Assembly: GCA_964472095.1 (NCBI GenBank)
Contig: CAYYIV010000006.1
Coordinates: 62,001-126,000, forward strand
Source: Pelagibius sp964472095
GTDB lineage: Bacteria; Pseudomonadota; Alphaproteobacteria; Kiloniellales; Kiloniellaceae
Length of the DNA stretch: 64,000 nucleotides
Direction: 5' to 3'
Under the pieces are notes generated by a model. It worked only from the letters and a program-made list of their open reading frames with translations, was not told where the DNA came from and did not search any database. Shown here piece after piece: positions 1-10,430 of this stretch; position 1 is the stretch's first letter, and each line of letters opens with the position of its first letter. A program made the translations under genes and the position numbers.

Positions 1-1
1 C

Positions 2-1513
<1,512 letters not shown>

Positions 1514-1515
1514 CC

Positions 1516-3915
1516 TTGGCCGGCAAGAAGGACCCGGCCGGCAAGGCCCGCTCCACCACCTTCCCCAGCAAGGAACAGGTCCTCGCTTTCATCAATGAGA
1601 GTGGCGGGCCCGTCGGCAAGCGCGAGATTGCGCGCGCCTTCCGCATCAAAGGAAACGAAGACCGCATCCGCCTGAAAGCGCTGCTGAAAGAGCTGAAGCA
1701 GGAAGGGCTGCTGGAGAAGCAGCCGTCGCGCCGCCTCTCCGCACCCGGCCGCCTGCCGAACGTGCTGGTGGTCGAAGTCTGCGAGCTGGATGAGGACGGC
1801 GAGCTGCTGGCCCGCCCGACAGTGTGGGACGACGAAAAAGGGACGCCGCCGCGCATCTACATCGCGCCCGACAATCGCAGCCGGGCCGCCCTGGCAATGG
1901 GCGAGCGCGCCCTGGTGCGGCTCAACCGGGGTGAAGACGACACCTACGAAGCCCACGTCATCCGCAAGCTCGATCGCCAGCCGCAGCGGGTGCTCGGCGT
2001 TTACGAGATCGGCAAGGAAGGCGGCCGCCTGCGCCCCACCGACCGCCGCGCCAAGAAGGACTTCGTCCTGCGTGCCGCCGATGCCGGCGGGGCAGCAGCC
2101 GGCGAACTGGTGCTGGCGGAGATCCTGCCGGCGCGCCGCCAGCGCGACAGCCTCGGCCTGCGCAGCGTGCGCGTGCTGGAGCGTCTCGGCCAGGGCAACG
2201 ATCCGCGCGCGCTGAGCCTCATTACCCTGCACGAGCACGGTCTCATCAGCGAGTTCCCGGCGAAGGCCGTCGCCGAGGCCGAAGCCGCCACCGCGGCCCC
2301 GCTCGGCCGCCGCCAGGATCTGCGCGACATCCCGCTGGTGACTATCGACGGCGCCGATGCGCGCGACTTCGATGATGCGGTCTTCGCCGAGCCCGACGAC
2401 GACCCGAAGAACCCGGGCGGCTGGCACCTGCTGGTCGCCATCGCCGATGTCGCCCACTATGTGCGGCCCGACAGCGCGCTCGATCGCTCGGCCTATGCCC
2501 GCGGCAACTCGACCTATTTTCCGGATCGCGTGCTGCCGATGCTGCCGACGGCGCTATCCAATGGCTGGTGCTCGCTCAACCCCCGCGAGGATCGGCCCTG
2601 CATGGCGGTCCATCTCTGGATCGATGCCCAGGGCAACGAAGTCAGGCACCGCTTCGTGCGCGGCCTCATGCGCTCGGCGGCGCGGCTGACCTACGAGGAG
2701 GTCCAGGCTGCGCGCGACGGCATCCCCGGGGGCGACAACGGGCCGGTGCTCGAGGTCGTGCTGCCCGGCCTCTACGGCGCCTTTGCGGCGCTGCTCGCCG
2801 CCCGCCATGCCCGTGGCACCCTGGAACTCGACCTGCCGGAGCGCAAGATCCGCCTCACCGAGGACGGCCGCGTGGCGGCCATCGAGACCCGTACGCGGCT
2901 CGACAGTCACCGCCTGATCGAGGAGTTCATGATCGCCGCCAACGTGGCCGCGGCCAAAGAGCTGGAGCGCCTGCGCCAGCCCTGCATGTACCGGGTTCAC
3001 GACAAGCCGGACCCGCTACACCTGGCCGCCCTCGCGGAGGTGCTGCGCGGCCTCGGCCTGCGCTTCAACGCCTCCCAGGTCGTACGCCCGCAGAGCCTCA
3101 CCCAGCTGCTCAACAAGGTGGCCGGCAAGCCGGAGGCGCCGCTGGTCAACGATCTCATCCTGCGCGCCCAGAGCCAGGCGGTCTACAGCCCCGGCAATCT
3201 CGGGCACTTCGGCCTCGCACTCACCCACTACGCTCACTTCACCTCGCCGATCCGCCGCTACGCAGACCTGCTGGTGCACCGCGCCCTCGTCAGCGGCCTG
3301 AAGCTGGGCGACGACGGCCTGCCGCCGGGCGCCGAACACGTCTTCGAGGAGATGGGCGGCCACATCAGCTCGACCGAGCGCAGTTCGGCCGCCGCCGAGC
3401 GGGATGCGGTCGACCGCTTCACCGCCGCCTTCCTGCAGGACCAGGTCGGCGCCCGCTTCCACGGGCGGGTCAACGGCGTCACCCGCTTCGGACTCTTCGT
3501 TACGCTTGACGATACCGGCGCCGACGGGCTGATCCCCATCAGCACGCTGCCCAACGACTTCTACCACCATGTGGAGGCCCGCCACGCGCTGGAGGGCCAG
3601 CGCTGGGGCCGCGTCTACCGCCTGGGCGACCGCCTCAGGGTCCGTCTCATGGAAGCCGAGCCGATGACCGGCGGACTGATCCTCGCGCTCGACGAGGGCG
3701 AGGACGGCGACGGCGAGGGCGCAGCCTGGGAGAGCCGTCGCGGCGGCGCCGCCCCTGCGCGGCCGCGCAGGGCCGGCGGGAAACCATCGCAAAGCCCTAC
3801 CACGACCGAAAAATCGGCCAAAAGAGCCACTAAATCAAAGGGTTCCGGCGGAAATGGCGGACCGGGTTCCAATGCTTCCAGGGCCGGCAAGCGGCGAGCG
3901 CCGCGGCGCAAATAG
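1516..3915 (+). CDS. rnr: Ribonuclease R
   Basis: Processive 3'-5' exoribonuclease of the RNB family that degrades structured RNA, 799 aa. N-terminal winged-helix region (residues about 15-60), cold-shock/OB region, then the RNB catalytic core with the metal-binding Asp cluster DGADARDFDDAVFAE near residue 280, and a C-terminal S1 domain (about 640-730; VNGVTRFGLFVTL). The last 70 residues are a low-complexity basic tail rich in K, R, S and G, longer than the S1 domain needs and similar in character to the TopA tail next door. The start is TTG at 1516, 2 bases after the topA stop; no ATG lies nearby in frame, and this start retains the whole winged helix. Confidence 0.95.
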   Translation: MAGKKDPAGKARSTTFPSKEQVLAFINESGGPVGKREIARAFRIKGNEDRIRLKALLKELKQEGLLEKQPSRRLSAPGRLPNVLVVEVCELDEDGELLARPTVWDDEKGTPPRIYIAPDNRSRAALAMGERALVRLNRGEDDTYEAHVIRKLDRQPQRVLGVYEIGKEGGRLRPTDRRAKKDFVLRAADAGGAAAGELVLAEILPARRQRDSLGLRSVRVLERLGQGNDPRALSLITLHEHGLISEFPAKAVAEAEAATAAPLGRRQDLRDIPLVTIDGADARDFDDAVFAEPDDDPKNPGGWHLLVAIADVAHYVRPDSALDRSAYARGNSTYFPDRVLPMLPTALSNGWCSLNPREDRPCMAVHLWIDAQGNEVRHRFVRGLMRSAARLTYEEVQAARDGIPGGDNGPVLEVVLPGLYGAFAALLAARHARGTLELDLPERKIRLTEDGRVAAIETRTRLDSHRLIEEFMIAANVAAAKELERLRQPCMYRVHDKPDPLHLAALAEVLRGLGLRFNASQVVRPQSLTQLLNKVAGKPEAPLVNDLILRAQSQAVYSPGNLGHFGLALTHYAHFTSPIRRYADLLVHRALVSGLKLGDDGLPPGAEHVFEEMGGHISSTERSSAAAERDAVDRFTAAFLQDQVGARFHGRVNGVTRFGLFVTLDDTGADGLIPISTLPNDFYHHVEARHALEGQRWGRVYRLGDRLRVRLMEAEPMTGGLILALDEGEDGDGEGAAWESRRGGAAPARPRRAGGKPSQSPTTTEKSAKRATKSKGSGGNGGPGSNASRAGKRRAPRRK

Positions 3916-4082
3916 CTGCCCAAAATGTTACTCGGACGTTAACGAATCTTTGACTCTGCCCGGTGCTTACTGAAGCCGTAACTAAAGGCTAACCGGCATT
4001 AAACGAATGAATTTGCGCTTTGCGCAGAGTTAATGACTTCGTTTATGGTGGCTTTCGCAGGGAGCGCAAGGGGTTGCAGAGG

Positions 4083-5705
4083 GTGCAGACGCTATTCGGG
4101 TCGGTCCGCCGGCATCGGACGCCGGTTTTCGAAGTCCACGGACTGTTGCGCCGTGCCGGGCCGCTCTGTTTTGCCTTTCTCATGGTGGCCTGCGCTTCGC
4201 AGGACAGCACGGCGCCGGTCGGCTACGACGAGGCCCGGGCCCAGCGCCTTTTCACGGCCGGTTACCAGAATGTCAGCGACATCTACATCGAGGAAGTCTC
4301 GGTGGCGGATATGGCGACCGCCGGGATGAGCAGCCTGGCGAGCATCGACCCGGCGATCGGCATCCAGCACAGCGGCAACCGCCTGCGGATCAGCATCGAC
4401 GGCGCCCAGATGGCCAGCTACCCGACGCCCGATCCCAACGACGCCCAGGCCTGGGGTGCCCTGACCGCAGCGGTCATCTCCGCCTCGCGCTATCACTCTG
4501 CCGACCTCGACACCGCCGACCCGGAACGCCTATATGAGGTTGTTTTCGATGGCCTGGTGAGCCAGCTCGACGGTTTCTCCCGCTATGCCGGTCGCGATAC
4601 GGCGCGCGAGAACCGCGCCAGCCGCGAGGGCTTCGGCGGCATCGGCGTGCGCATTCGGCTGATCGAGGAAGGCGTGCTGGTGCTCTCGGTCATGGAGGAC
4701 ACGCCGGCGGAAACGGCCGGGCTGCGCCAGGAAGACGTGATCGTCGCCATTGACGGCAACAGCGTGGAAGGCCTCTCCCAGAGCGACGTGGTCAACCGCC
4801 TGCGCGGACGCACCGGCTCGGAAGTCCGCCTCACGATCGAGCGCGAAGAGGCCGCCTCGCCGATGTCAGTCGCGGTGGTGCGCACCCACATCGTGCCGGA
4901 GACAGTGACTTACCACCGCGAAGGCAACCTCGCCCATATTCGGCTGAGCGGCTTCAACAACCGCACTACCGACAGCCTGCGCCAGAAGATCCGTCAGGCT
5001 CAGAACGAGATCGGCATCGACCTCCGCGGCTACATTCTGGACATGCGCGGCAACCCCGGCGGCCTGCTGGAGCAGGCAGTCGAGGTTTCCGACGTCTTTG
5101 TAACTGGCGGCCGCATCGTCTCGACTCATGGCCGCCACAACGACAGCCACCAGTACTTCCGCGCCAAGGACGACGACCTCACCAACGACGCGCCCCTGGT
5201 GGTGCTGATCGACGGCGGCTCGGCCTCGGCCGCCGAAATTGTCGCCGCCGCGCTGCAGGATTCCGGCCGCGCCGTCCTGGTCGGCAGCACCTCCTTCGGC
5301 AAGGGGACGGTGCAGACCGTGCTGCCGCTGCCGAACAACGGCGAATTCATCCTCACCTGGGCGCGTTTCCACGCTCCCTCCGGCTATGCCCTGCATCGCC
5401 GCGGCGTGCTGCCGGATATCTGCACGACGGGCAACGTCACCACCCCGGCCGACGTGCTGGCCCTGATCAACAGCGGCGCCCTGCCCATCGCTGCGGATCT
5501 GCGCCGCCTCGACCTCGACACCAATGACGAAACCGCGGTGGAGGCCCTGCGGGCCCACTGCCCGGCCCGCGAGGGCGACGAGGAGATCGATCTGAAAGTG
5601 GCTCAGCAGCTGCTGGAAGTGCCGGGGCTCTATGCCCGGGCCTTGCACGGCGTGGCGGACACGGCAGCCTCGGCTGCTCCCCGTGCCACCGGCTCGGGGT
5701 CCTGA
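4083..5705 (+). CDS. S41 family C-terminal processing peptidase, probable lipoprotein
   Basis: Carboxy-terminal processing protease (CtpA/Prc type) expected in the periplasm on the inner or outer membrane. It has a PDZ domain (about bases 4620-4880; ASREGFGGIGVRI, GLRQEDVIVAIDG) followed by the S41 core with MRGNPGGLLEQA, the catalytic Ser in GGSASAAEIVAAALQ and the catalytic Lys in STSFGKGTVQ. A lipobox-like FLMVAC suggests lipidation at Cys. The start is uncertain: GTG 4083 has AAGGGG nine bases upstream; TTG 4146 would give a textbook 15-residue lipoprotein signal; TTG 4020 opens the frame. It stands alone between rnr and rpmG. About 540 aa from 4083. The family is clear, the precise substrate is not. 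Confidence 0.9.
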   Translation: MQTLFGSVRRHRTPVFEVHGLLRRAGPLCFAFLMVACASQDSTAPVGYDEARAQRLFTAGYQNVSDIYIEEVSVADMATAGMSSLASIDPAIGIQHSGNRLRISIDGAQMASYPTPDPNDAQAWGALTAAVISASRYHSADLDTADPERLYEVVFDGLVSQLDGFSRYAGRDTARENRASREGFGGIGVRIRLIEEGVLVLSVMEDTPAETAGLRQEDVIVAIDGNSVEGLSQSDVVNRLRGRTGSEVRLTIEREEAASPMSVAVVRTHIVPETVTYHREGNLAHIRLSGFNNRTTDSLRQKIRQAQNEIGIDLRGYILDMRGNPGGLLEQAVEVSDVFVTGGRIVSTHGRHNDSHQYFRAKDDDLTNDAPLVVLIDGGSASAAEIVAAALQDSGRAVLVGSTSFGKGTVQTVLPLPNNGEFILTWARFHAPSGYALHRRGVLPDICTTGNVTTPADVLALINSGALPIAADLRRLDLDTNDETAVEALRAHCPAREGDEEIDLKVAQQLLEVPGLYARALHGVADTAASAAPRATGSGS

Positions 5706-5762
5706 ACGATCTAAGTTAATATTCCTAAATTCGTTCCGGCACGCTCCACCCGCGCGCCGGGC

Positions 5763-5790
5763 TTGACAGCGCGCCAGCGCGCAGTATTTT
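5763..5790 (+). promoter_or_regulatory. Sigma-70-type promoter for rpmG
   Basis: A consensus -35 TTGACA (5763-5768), a 16-base spacer and TATTTT (5785-5790) lie about 40 bases before the rpmG start. The -35 is perfect and the position fits a short leader. Confidence 0.6.
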
Positions 5791-5830
5791 TCCGGCAACC
5801 TCGACGAGTTTCAGGCAAAGGACAGCGGAT

Positions 5831-5998
5831 ATGGCCAAGCCAGCCACGCAATTGATCAAGATGGTGAGCACCGCGGACACGGGCTACTTCTACGTGGCCA
5901 AGAAGAACCCGCGCACCATGACCGAGAAGCTGGAAATGCGGAAGTACGATCCGGTGGCGCGCAAGCACGTCGTCTTCAAGGAATCGAAGATGAAGTGA
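5831..5998 (+). CDS. rpmG: 50S ribosomal protein L33
   Basis: A 55-residue basic protein starting MAKPATQLIKMVSTADTG and containing FYVAKKNPR, TEKLEMRKYDPV and HVVFKESKMK, all typical of L33 of the cysteine-free proteobacterial type (no CxxC zinc pairs). The usual family length is 50-55 residues. It is preceded by AAAGGAC at good spacing and by its own TTGACA promoter, and followed by a strong intrinsic terminator, so it looks monocistronic. It is part of the large ribosomal subunit near the E site. Confidence 0.97.
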   Translation: MAKPATQLIKMVSTADTGYFYVAKKNPRTMTEKLEMRKYDPVARKHVVFKESKMK

Positions 5999-6027
5999 GC
6001 CGGGCCTTCCCTGCTCCCAGATGTCAG

Positions 6028-6060
6028 ACGGCCGCCCTCTGGGCGGCCGTTTCGCTTTTC
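6028..6060 (+). terminator. Intrinsic terminator of rpmG
   Basis: Perfect 10-bp stem ACGGCCGCCC / GGGCGGCCGT with a TCT loop (6028-6050), followed by TTCGCTTTT. It lies 30 bases after the rpmG stop and just before the convergent pleD stop. Confidence 0.85.
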
Positions 6061-6084
6061 GGAATGGGCAGGCGTCGGCCGGTC

Positions 6085-7500
6085 TTAGCGTCTGGGCAGG
6101 TTGGCCTGGCGCTGTCCGCGTTGGTCGAGCTCGACCGAGCTCACGCAGTTGCGGCCGCGCGCCTTGGCCCGGTAGAGCGCCGTGTCGGCACGCCCGATCA
6201 GCGACTCCGTGGTCTCCGTAGGATCGCGCGTCGTCGCCACGCCGACCGAGATGGTGACGGACAATGCCCCGACATCGTTGGAAATTGCGAACTTCTGGTC
6301 GGCCACCAGCGCGCGCACCCGTTCGGCAACGCCGACCGCCACTTCGATGTCGGCATCCGGCATCACGATGACGAACTCCTCGCCGCCGTAGCGCGACAGC
6401 AGGTCGATATCGCGCACGCCGCGGGAGACCCGCTTGGCCAGTTCGCAGAGCACCTCGTCACCGGAATTGTGGCCGTAGGTGTCGTTGATACTCTTGAAGT
6501 TGTCGATGTCGAACATCAGCACCGAGACCGGCTTCACCGACTCGGCGATCTCCATGATCTTGCGATCGAGGTGGGCGTTCATGTAACGCCGGTTATAGAC
6601 GCCGGTCAGGGTATCCGTATAGGCCAGGGCCACAGAGCGCTGCAGCATGACGCGCAGCTTGTCGTGGTAGCGGCGGCGGCGGATCTGGGTGCGCGTGCGC
6701 GCGCGCAGTTCATTGCGGTCGATCGGCTTGATCAGGTAGTCGGTGACGCCGATTTCCAAACCCTTGGGCAGACGCGGCAGGTCTTCATCGTCGAGCAGCA
6801 GCAGGATCGGGACGTGACGGGTGTCGTCCTGCGAGCGGAACTGGGAGCACAGCCTGAGACCGTCCTCCTTGCCGAGATGGAGGCTGACGATCAGCAGGTC
6901 GAAAGGCTCCGACTGTGCCAAGGCCAGGGCCTCGCCTCCGGTCTTCACGTGGTGGGTGCGGTGGCCGTCCTCGGCCAGGTAGCTGGTCACCTTGCCGGCC
7001 AGAGTCTCGCTCGGGTCGGCCAGCAGCACCTTGGCATCGCTGAGGTCGCCGGCGATTTCCAGCTCGGCCTCGGAAAGCAGGGTGCCGTCGCCGCTGGTTG
7101 CCTGGCGGACCCGCAGTTCGTCCATCATCTGCTTCAGACGCGCCAGGGAGCGGACGCGGGCGAACAGCGCGATGTCGTTGACCGGCTTGGTGAGGAAATC
7201 GTCTGCGCCCGCCTCCAGGCCGCGCACGCGGTCGGCGACATCGCTCAACGCCGTCACCATGACCAGCGGGATGTGGCTGGTTTCCGGGTCCGCTTTGAGC
7301 CGTTGGCACAGCTCGAAGCCGTCCATGCCGGGCATCATGACATCGGAAAGGATGAGGTCCGGCGCTTCGCTATGCGCCAGCTCAAAGGCGCGCGGACCAT
7401 CCGGCGCAGTCACGACGTCAAAATACTCGGCGGTCAGCTTGACTTCGAGAAGCTTGACGTTCGCGGGAATGTCGTCGACGACCAGAATCCGCGCGGTCAT
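6085..7500 (-). CDS. pleD: PleD-type response regulator diguanylate cyclase
   Basis: Cytoplasmic enzyme that makes cyclic di-GMP from two GTP when its receiver is phosphorylated; 471 aa, REC-REC'-GGDEF as in Caulobacter PleD. REC1 (residues 1-120) keeps the acceptor Asp in LILSDVMMPGMDG and the Lys in DFLTKPVN. REC' (about 155-270) has Ser in the acceptor position (LLIVSLHLG), so it is a dimerisation pseudo-receiver. The cyclase domain (about 300-465) carries the active GGEEF signature with an RDID inhibitory I-site five residues upstream. It lies 21 bases after divK in the same direction, the classical divK-pleD arrangement, implying cell-cycle or polar-development control. Confidence 0.96.
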   Translation of the reverse strand: MTARILVVDDIPANVKLLEVKLTAEYFDVVTAPDGPRAFELAHSEAPDLILSDVMMPGMDGFELCQRLKADPETSHIPLVMVTALSDVADRVRGLEAGADDFLTKPVNDIALFARVRSLARLKQMMDELRVRQATSGDGTLLSEAELEIAGDLSDAKVLLADPSETLAGKVTSYLAEDGHRTHHVKTGGEALALAQSEPFDLLIVSLHLGKEDGLRLCSQFRSQDDTRHVPILLLLDDEDLPRLPKGLEIGVTDYLIKPIDRNELRARTRTQIRRRRYHDKLRVMLQRSVALAYTDTLTGVYNRRYMNAHLDRKIMEIAESVKPVSVLMFDIDNFKSINDTYGHNSGDEVLCELAKRVSRGVRDIDLLSRYGGEEFVIVMPDADIEVAVGVAERVRALVADQKFAISNDVGALSVTISVGVATTRDPTETTESLIGRADTALYRAKARGRNCVSSVELDQRGQRQANLPRR

Positions 7501-7521
7501 ACCGGAAGGACCTCGTGCCGG

Positions 7522-7923
7522 CTAATTGAGGAACCGCTCGACGGTCTCCAGGAAATTGGTGACGGAGATCGGCTTGGCGATGTAGGCCTCGCAGCCTCCC
7601 TCGCGGATCTTTTCCTCATCCCCCTTCATGGCGAAAGCGGTAACGGCAACGACAGGGATCGACTTCAGATTATCGTCTTCCTTGATCCACTTGGTGACCT
7701 CCAGTCCGGAAACTTCCGGCAGCTGGATGTCCATCAGGATCAGGTCGGGGTGATGTTCGCGGGCCAGTCGAAGAGCATCCATCCCGTCCTTGGTCTGAAG
7801 GATGTTATAGCCGTGCGCTTCCAGCAGATCGTGGAAGAGCTTCATGTTCAGCTCATTGTCTTCCACAATCAGCACGGTCTTCGCCGTTCCTGCCTCTTTG
7901 ACGGTTTTAGTTCCATTCATCAT
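7522..7923 (-). CDS. divK: Single-domain response regulator DivK
   Basis: A 133-residue stand-alone receiver domain. The acidic pocket is VEDNEL, the phospho-acceptor Asp is in LILMDIQLPEVSG (about residue 65), and the conserved Thr and Lys are in VVAVTAFAM and YIAKPIS. There is no output domain. In Caulobacter and relatives DivK relays phosphate in the PleC/DivJ-DivL-CckA-CtrA pathway; here that role is inferred from sequence and from the pleD gene directly downstream. The start gives an N-terminus MMNGTKTVKE that is longer than the minimal receiver; a start at the second Met is equally possible. Confidence 0.94.
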   Translation of the reverse strand: MMNGTKTVKEAGTAKTVLIVEDNELNMKLFHDLLEAHGYNILQTKDGMDALRLAREHHPDLILMDIQLPEVSGLEVTKWIKEDDNLKSIPVVAVTAFAMKGDEEKIREGGCEAYIAKPISVTNFLETVERFLN

Positions 7924-8148
7924 ATTTCTTGCCCTGGCCGGTGAAACTCGTTGTGTGAGGGCACTGTCCTCTCGAGTAAGACGGCACCGCCAATTCCAGC
8001 ATGACGGGACAGCCCAGGCTCACGGCGCTGGAAAACTGTCACCGGCATCTAATCGTTGATAAAGCGATAAAGTTAATTTTCGGTAAGCTTTGGCAACAAA
8101 CCTCCCACATCGGCAACGACAATGGGCGTTAAAATCGAAAGCAAAACC

Positions 8149-9078
8149 ATGCGGATCGGGGTGGATCTCGGCGGCACCAAGATCGAGGCTGCCGCCCTGG
8201 GACCCGATGGTGCGGTCCTGGCCCGCCAACGCCTGGCGACCCCGCGCGAGGACTATGCCGCCACCATAGGCGCCATTGTGGCCCTGGTCCAACAAGTAGA
8301 GTCTGGAATCGGGCTCCACGGCAGTGTCGGCGTTGGAATCCCAGGTGCGCGTTCTGCTATCTCCGGTTTAATAAAGAACGCCAGTTCTACCTGGCTTCTG
8401 GGAAAGCCGCTCGACCGGGACCTAGCCGCCGCTCTCGGCCGCCCGGTGCGGCTGATGAACGATGCCAACTGCCTGGCGCTGTCGGAAGCGGCCGACGGCG
8501 CCGCGGCGGGTCTGGAGGTGGTCTTCGGCGTCATTCTCGGTACCGGCGTCGGCGGCGGCATCGCGGTCGCCGGGCGGCCGCTGATCGGCTGCAACGCCAT
8601 CGCCGGCGAGTGGGGGCACAACCCGCTGCCCTGGCCGCAGCCGGACGAGCGGCCCGGCCCGGCCTGCTACTGCGGCAAGCAGGGCTGCATCGAGACCTTT
8701 CTCTCCGGACCCAACCTGGCCCGCGATTACCGCGAGGCCGGCGGCGAGGCGATCACCGCCAAGGACATCGTCCAGCGCGCCGAGGCCGGCGAGCCGGCCG
8801 CCGAGGTTGCCCTCGCGCGCTACGAGGACCGCCTGGCCCGAGCCCTGGCCGGCGTTATCAACATCCTCGACCCCGATGCCCTGGTGCTCGGCGGCGGCAT
8901 CTCCAACGTCGATCGCCTCTACAGGACCCTGCCGGCCCTGCTGCCCCGCTATGTCTTCTCCGACCATGTGGCCACGCCTGTGCTGAAGGCCCGCCACGGC
9001 GACTCCAGCGGCGTCTTCGGCGCCGCCCGATTGTGGCGGCTGGAAGAACTCCCGATCGCCCTGCCCGCGGATTCCTGA
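8149..9078 (+). CDS. ROK family sugar kinase (fructokinase or N-acetylhexosamine kinase type)
   Basis: Cytoplasmic ATP-dependent sugar kinase of the ROK family, about 309 aa. It has the phosphate-binding GVDLGGTKIEA at the N-terminus, the catalytic Asp in MNDANCLAL, the second ATP motif GTGVGGGI, the substrate/zinc segment GEWGHNPLPWP with CYCGKQGCIETFLSG (Cys ligands of the ROK zinc site), and ALVLGGGISN near the end. The ATG at 8149 places the ATP motif at the usual distance from the N-terminus; the earlier ATG at 8122 adds nine residues without a clear ribosome site. It ends 3 bases before dinB, so the two are probably co-transcribed. Substrate cannot be read from the sequence. Confidence 0.88.
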   Translation: MRIGVDLGGTKIEAAALGPDGAVLARQRLATPREDYAATIGAIVALVQQVESGIGLHGSVGVGIPGARSAISGLIKNASSTWLLGKPLDRDLAAALGRPVRLMNDANCLALSEAADGAAAGLEVVFGVILGTGVGGGIAVAGRPLIGCNAIAGEWGHNPLPWPQPDERPGPACYCGKQGCIETFLSGPNLARDYREAGGEAITAKDIVQRAEAGEPAAEVALARYEDRLARALAGVINILDPDALVLGGGISNVDRLYRTLPALLPRYVFSDHVATPVLKARHGDSSGVFGAARLWRLEELPIALPADS

Positions 9079-9081
9079 ATC

Positions 9082-10422
9082 ATGCCCGGGCTCTGCCGCG
9101 ACTGCCTGGAGACCTTCGCCGAGCCCGCCGCCGGCGGGTTCGGGCAGGCCACTCCGCAGCCTCCGCCGCGCTGCCCCGCCTGCCACAGCCCCCGCATGAT
9201 CTGGCATCCGGATCTCGACCGCCTCTCCCTCGCCCACATCGACTGCGATGCCTTCTACGCCAGCGTGGAGAAGCGCGACCGGCCGGAGTTGCGCGACAAG
9301 CCGGTCATCGTGGGCGGCGGACGCCGCGGCGTGGTCTCCGCCGCCTGCTATGTCGCGCGCCTCTATGGCGTGCATTCGGCGATGCCGATGTTCAAGGCGC
9401 TGAAGGCCTGCCCCGATGCCGTGGTGATCCGGCCCGACATGGCCAAGTACGTCGAGGCCGGCCGCGCCATTCGCGAGCGCATGCTGGCCCTGACGCCCCT
9501 GGTGGAGCCACTCTCCATCGACGAAGCCTTTCTCGACCTCTCCGGCACCCAGGCGCTGCACCACGGCTGGCCGGCGCGCAGCCTGGCCCGCCTGGTGAAG
9601 GGCATCGAGCAGGAAATGGGGCTCACCGCTTCGATCGGTCTCAGCTACAACAAGTTCTTCGCCAAGGTCGCTTCGGATCTCGACAAGCCGCGTGGCTTCG
9701 CGGTGCTCGGCTTCGACGCGGCGCAGGCTTTCCTGGCCGACCGTCCGGTCGGCGTCATCTGGGGCGTCGGCAAGTCGCTGCGCGCGACCCTGGCCCGCGA
9801 CGGCATCACTCTGGTCCGCCACCTGCTGCCGCTGAAGGAGGTCGAGCTGATCGCGCGCTACGGCAGCATCGGCCGGCGCCTCTACCGCTTCTCCCGCGGC
9901 GAGGACGATCGCAGCGTCAACCCGCAGGCAGCGACCAAGAGCATCTCCTCGGAGACCACCTTCCGCGACGATATCGCCGCCGCACCGGCGCTGCTGGAGC
10001 AGCTTTGGCCGCTCTGCGAGACCGTGGCGCGGCGCCTGAAAAAGGCCGGCCTCGCCGGCTTCTCCGTGCACCTCAAGCTGAAGACCGCCGACTTCAGGTT
10101 GATCTCGCGCTCACGCCGCCTCGGAGCGGCCACCCAGATGGCGGAGGAGCTCTATCGCACCGCAACCGCACTGATACGCCAGGAGGCCGACGGCCGCGCC
10201 TTCCGACTCATCGGCATCGGCGCGGCGGATCTCGTCGCCGCCGAGCAGGCCGACCTGCCCGACCTGTTGGACCCGGACCGCGAGAAGCGGGCACGGATCG
10301 AGAAGGTCATCGATCAGGTGCGCGCCAAGCTGGGCGAGCAGGCCATCGGCAAGGGCCGGGCGCTCGGCAGCGGACGGCCGCCGCCTGCCGGTGCCGCAAA
10401 GCCACAGCCGAAGAAGCGTTAG
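9082..10422 (+). CDS. dinB: DNA polymerase IV with N-terminal zinc ribbon
   Basis: Y-family translesion polymerase, 446 aa. The catalytic palm motifs are HIDCDAFYASVEKRD (about residue 53) and SIDEAFLDLSGT; the little-finger domain follows, and SIGLSYNKFFAKVASD matches the family. Residues 1-45 precede the usual start and hold two CxxC pairs (C5/C8 and C31/C34), a probable zinc ribbon. An in-frame ATG at the family-typical position (MIWHPDLDRLSLAHIDC) shows that the extension is extra. The C-terminus lacks an obvious QLxLF clamp motif and ends in a basic AKPQPKKR tail. It follows the ROK kinase by 3 bases and converges on eipB. No LexA box was seen immediately upstream. Confidence 0.95.
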   Translation: MPGLCRDCLETFAEPAAGGFGQATPQPPPRCPACHSPRMIWHPDLDRLSLAHIDCDAFYASVEKRDRPELRDKPVIVGGGRRGVVSAACYVARLYGVHSAMPMFKALKACPDAVVIRPDMAKYVEAGRAIRERMLALTPLVEPLSIDEAFLDLSGTQALHHGWPARSLARLVKGIEQEMGLTASIGLSYNKFFAKVASDLDKPRGFAVLGFDAAQAFLADRPVGVIWGVGKSLRATLARDGITLVRHLLPLKEVELIARYGSIGRRLYRFSRGEDDRSVNPQAATKSISSETTFRDDIAAAPALLEQLWPLCETVARRLKKAGLAGFSVHLKLKTADFRLISRSRRLGAATQMAEELYRTATALIRQEADGRAFRLIGIGAADLVAAEQADLPDLLDPDREKRARIEKVIDQVRAKLGEQAIGKGRALGSGRPPPAGAAKPQPKKR

Positions 10423-10430
10423 CCGCGGGT

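Noticed and set aside
3939..3953. CtrA-like TTAA-N7-TTGA site before the S41 protease gene
   Set aside because: One mismatch to TTAA-N7-TTAA in an AT-rich patch is expected by chance; no second site or conservation evidence.
5995..7944. 649-codon plus-strand frame
   Set aside because: It is the antisense of divK and pleD, whose motifs are unambiguous; the frame arises from high GC codon bias.
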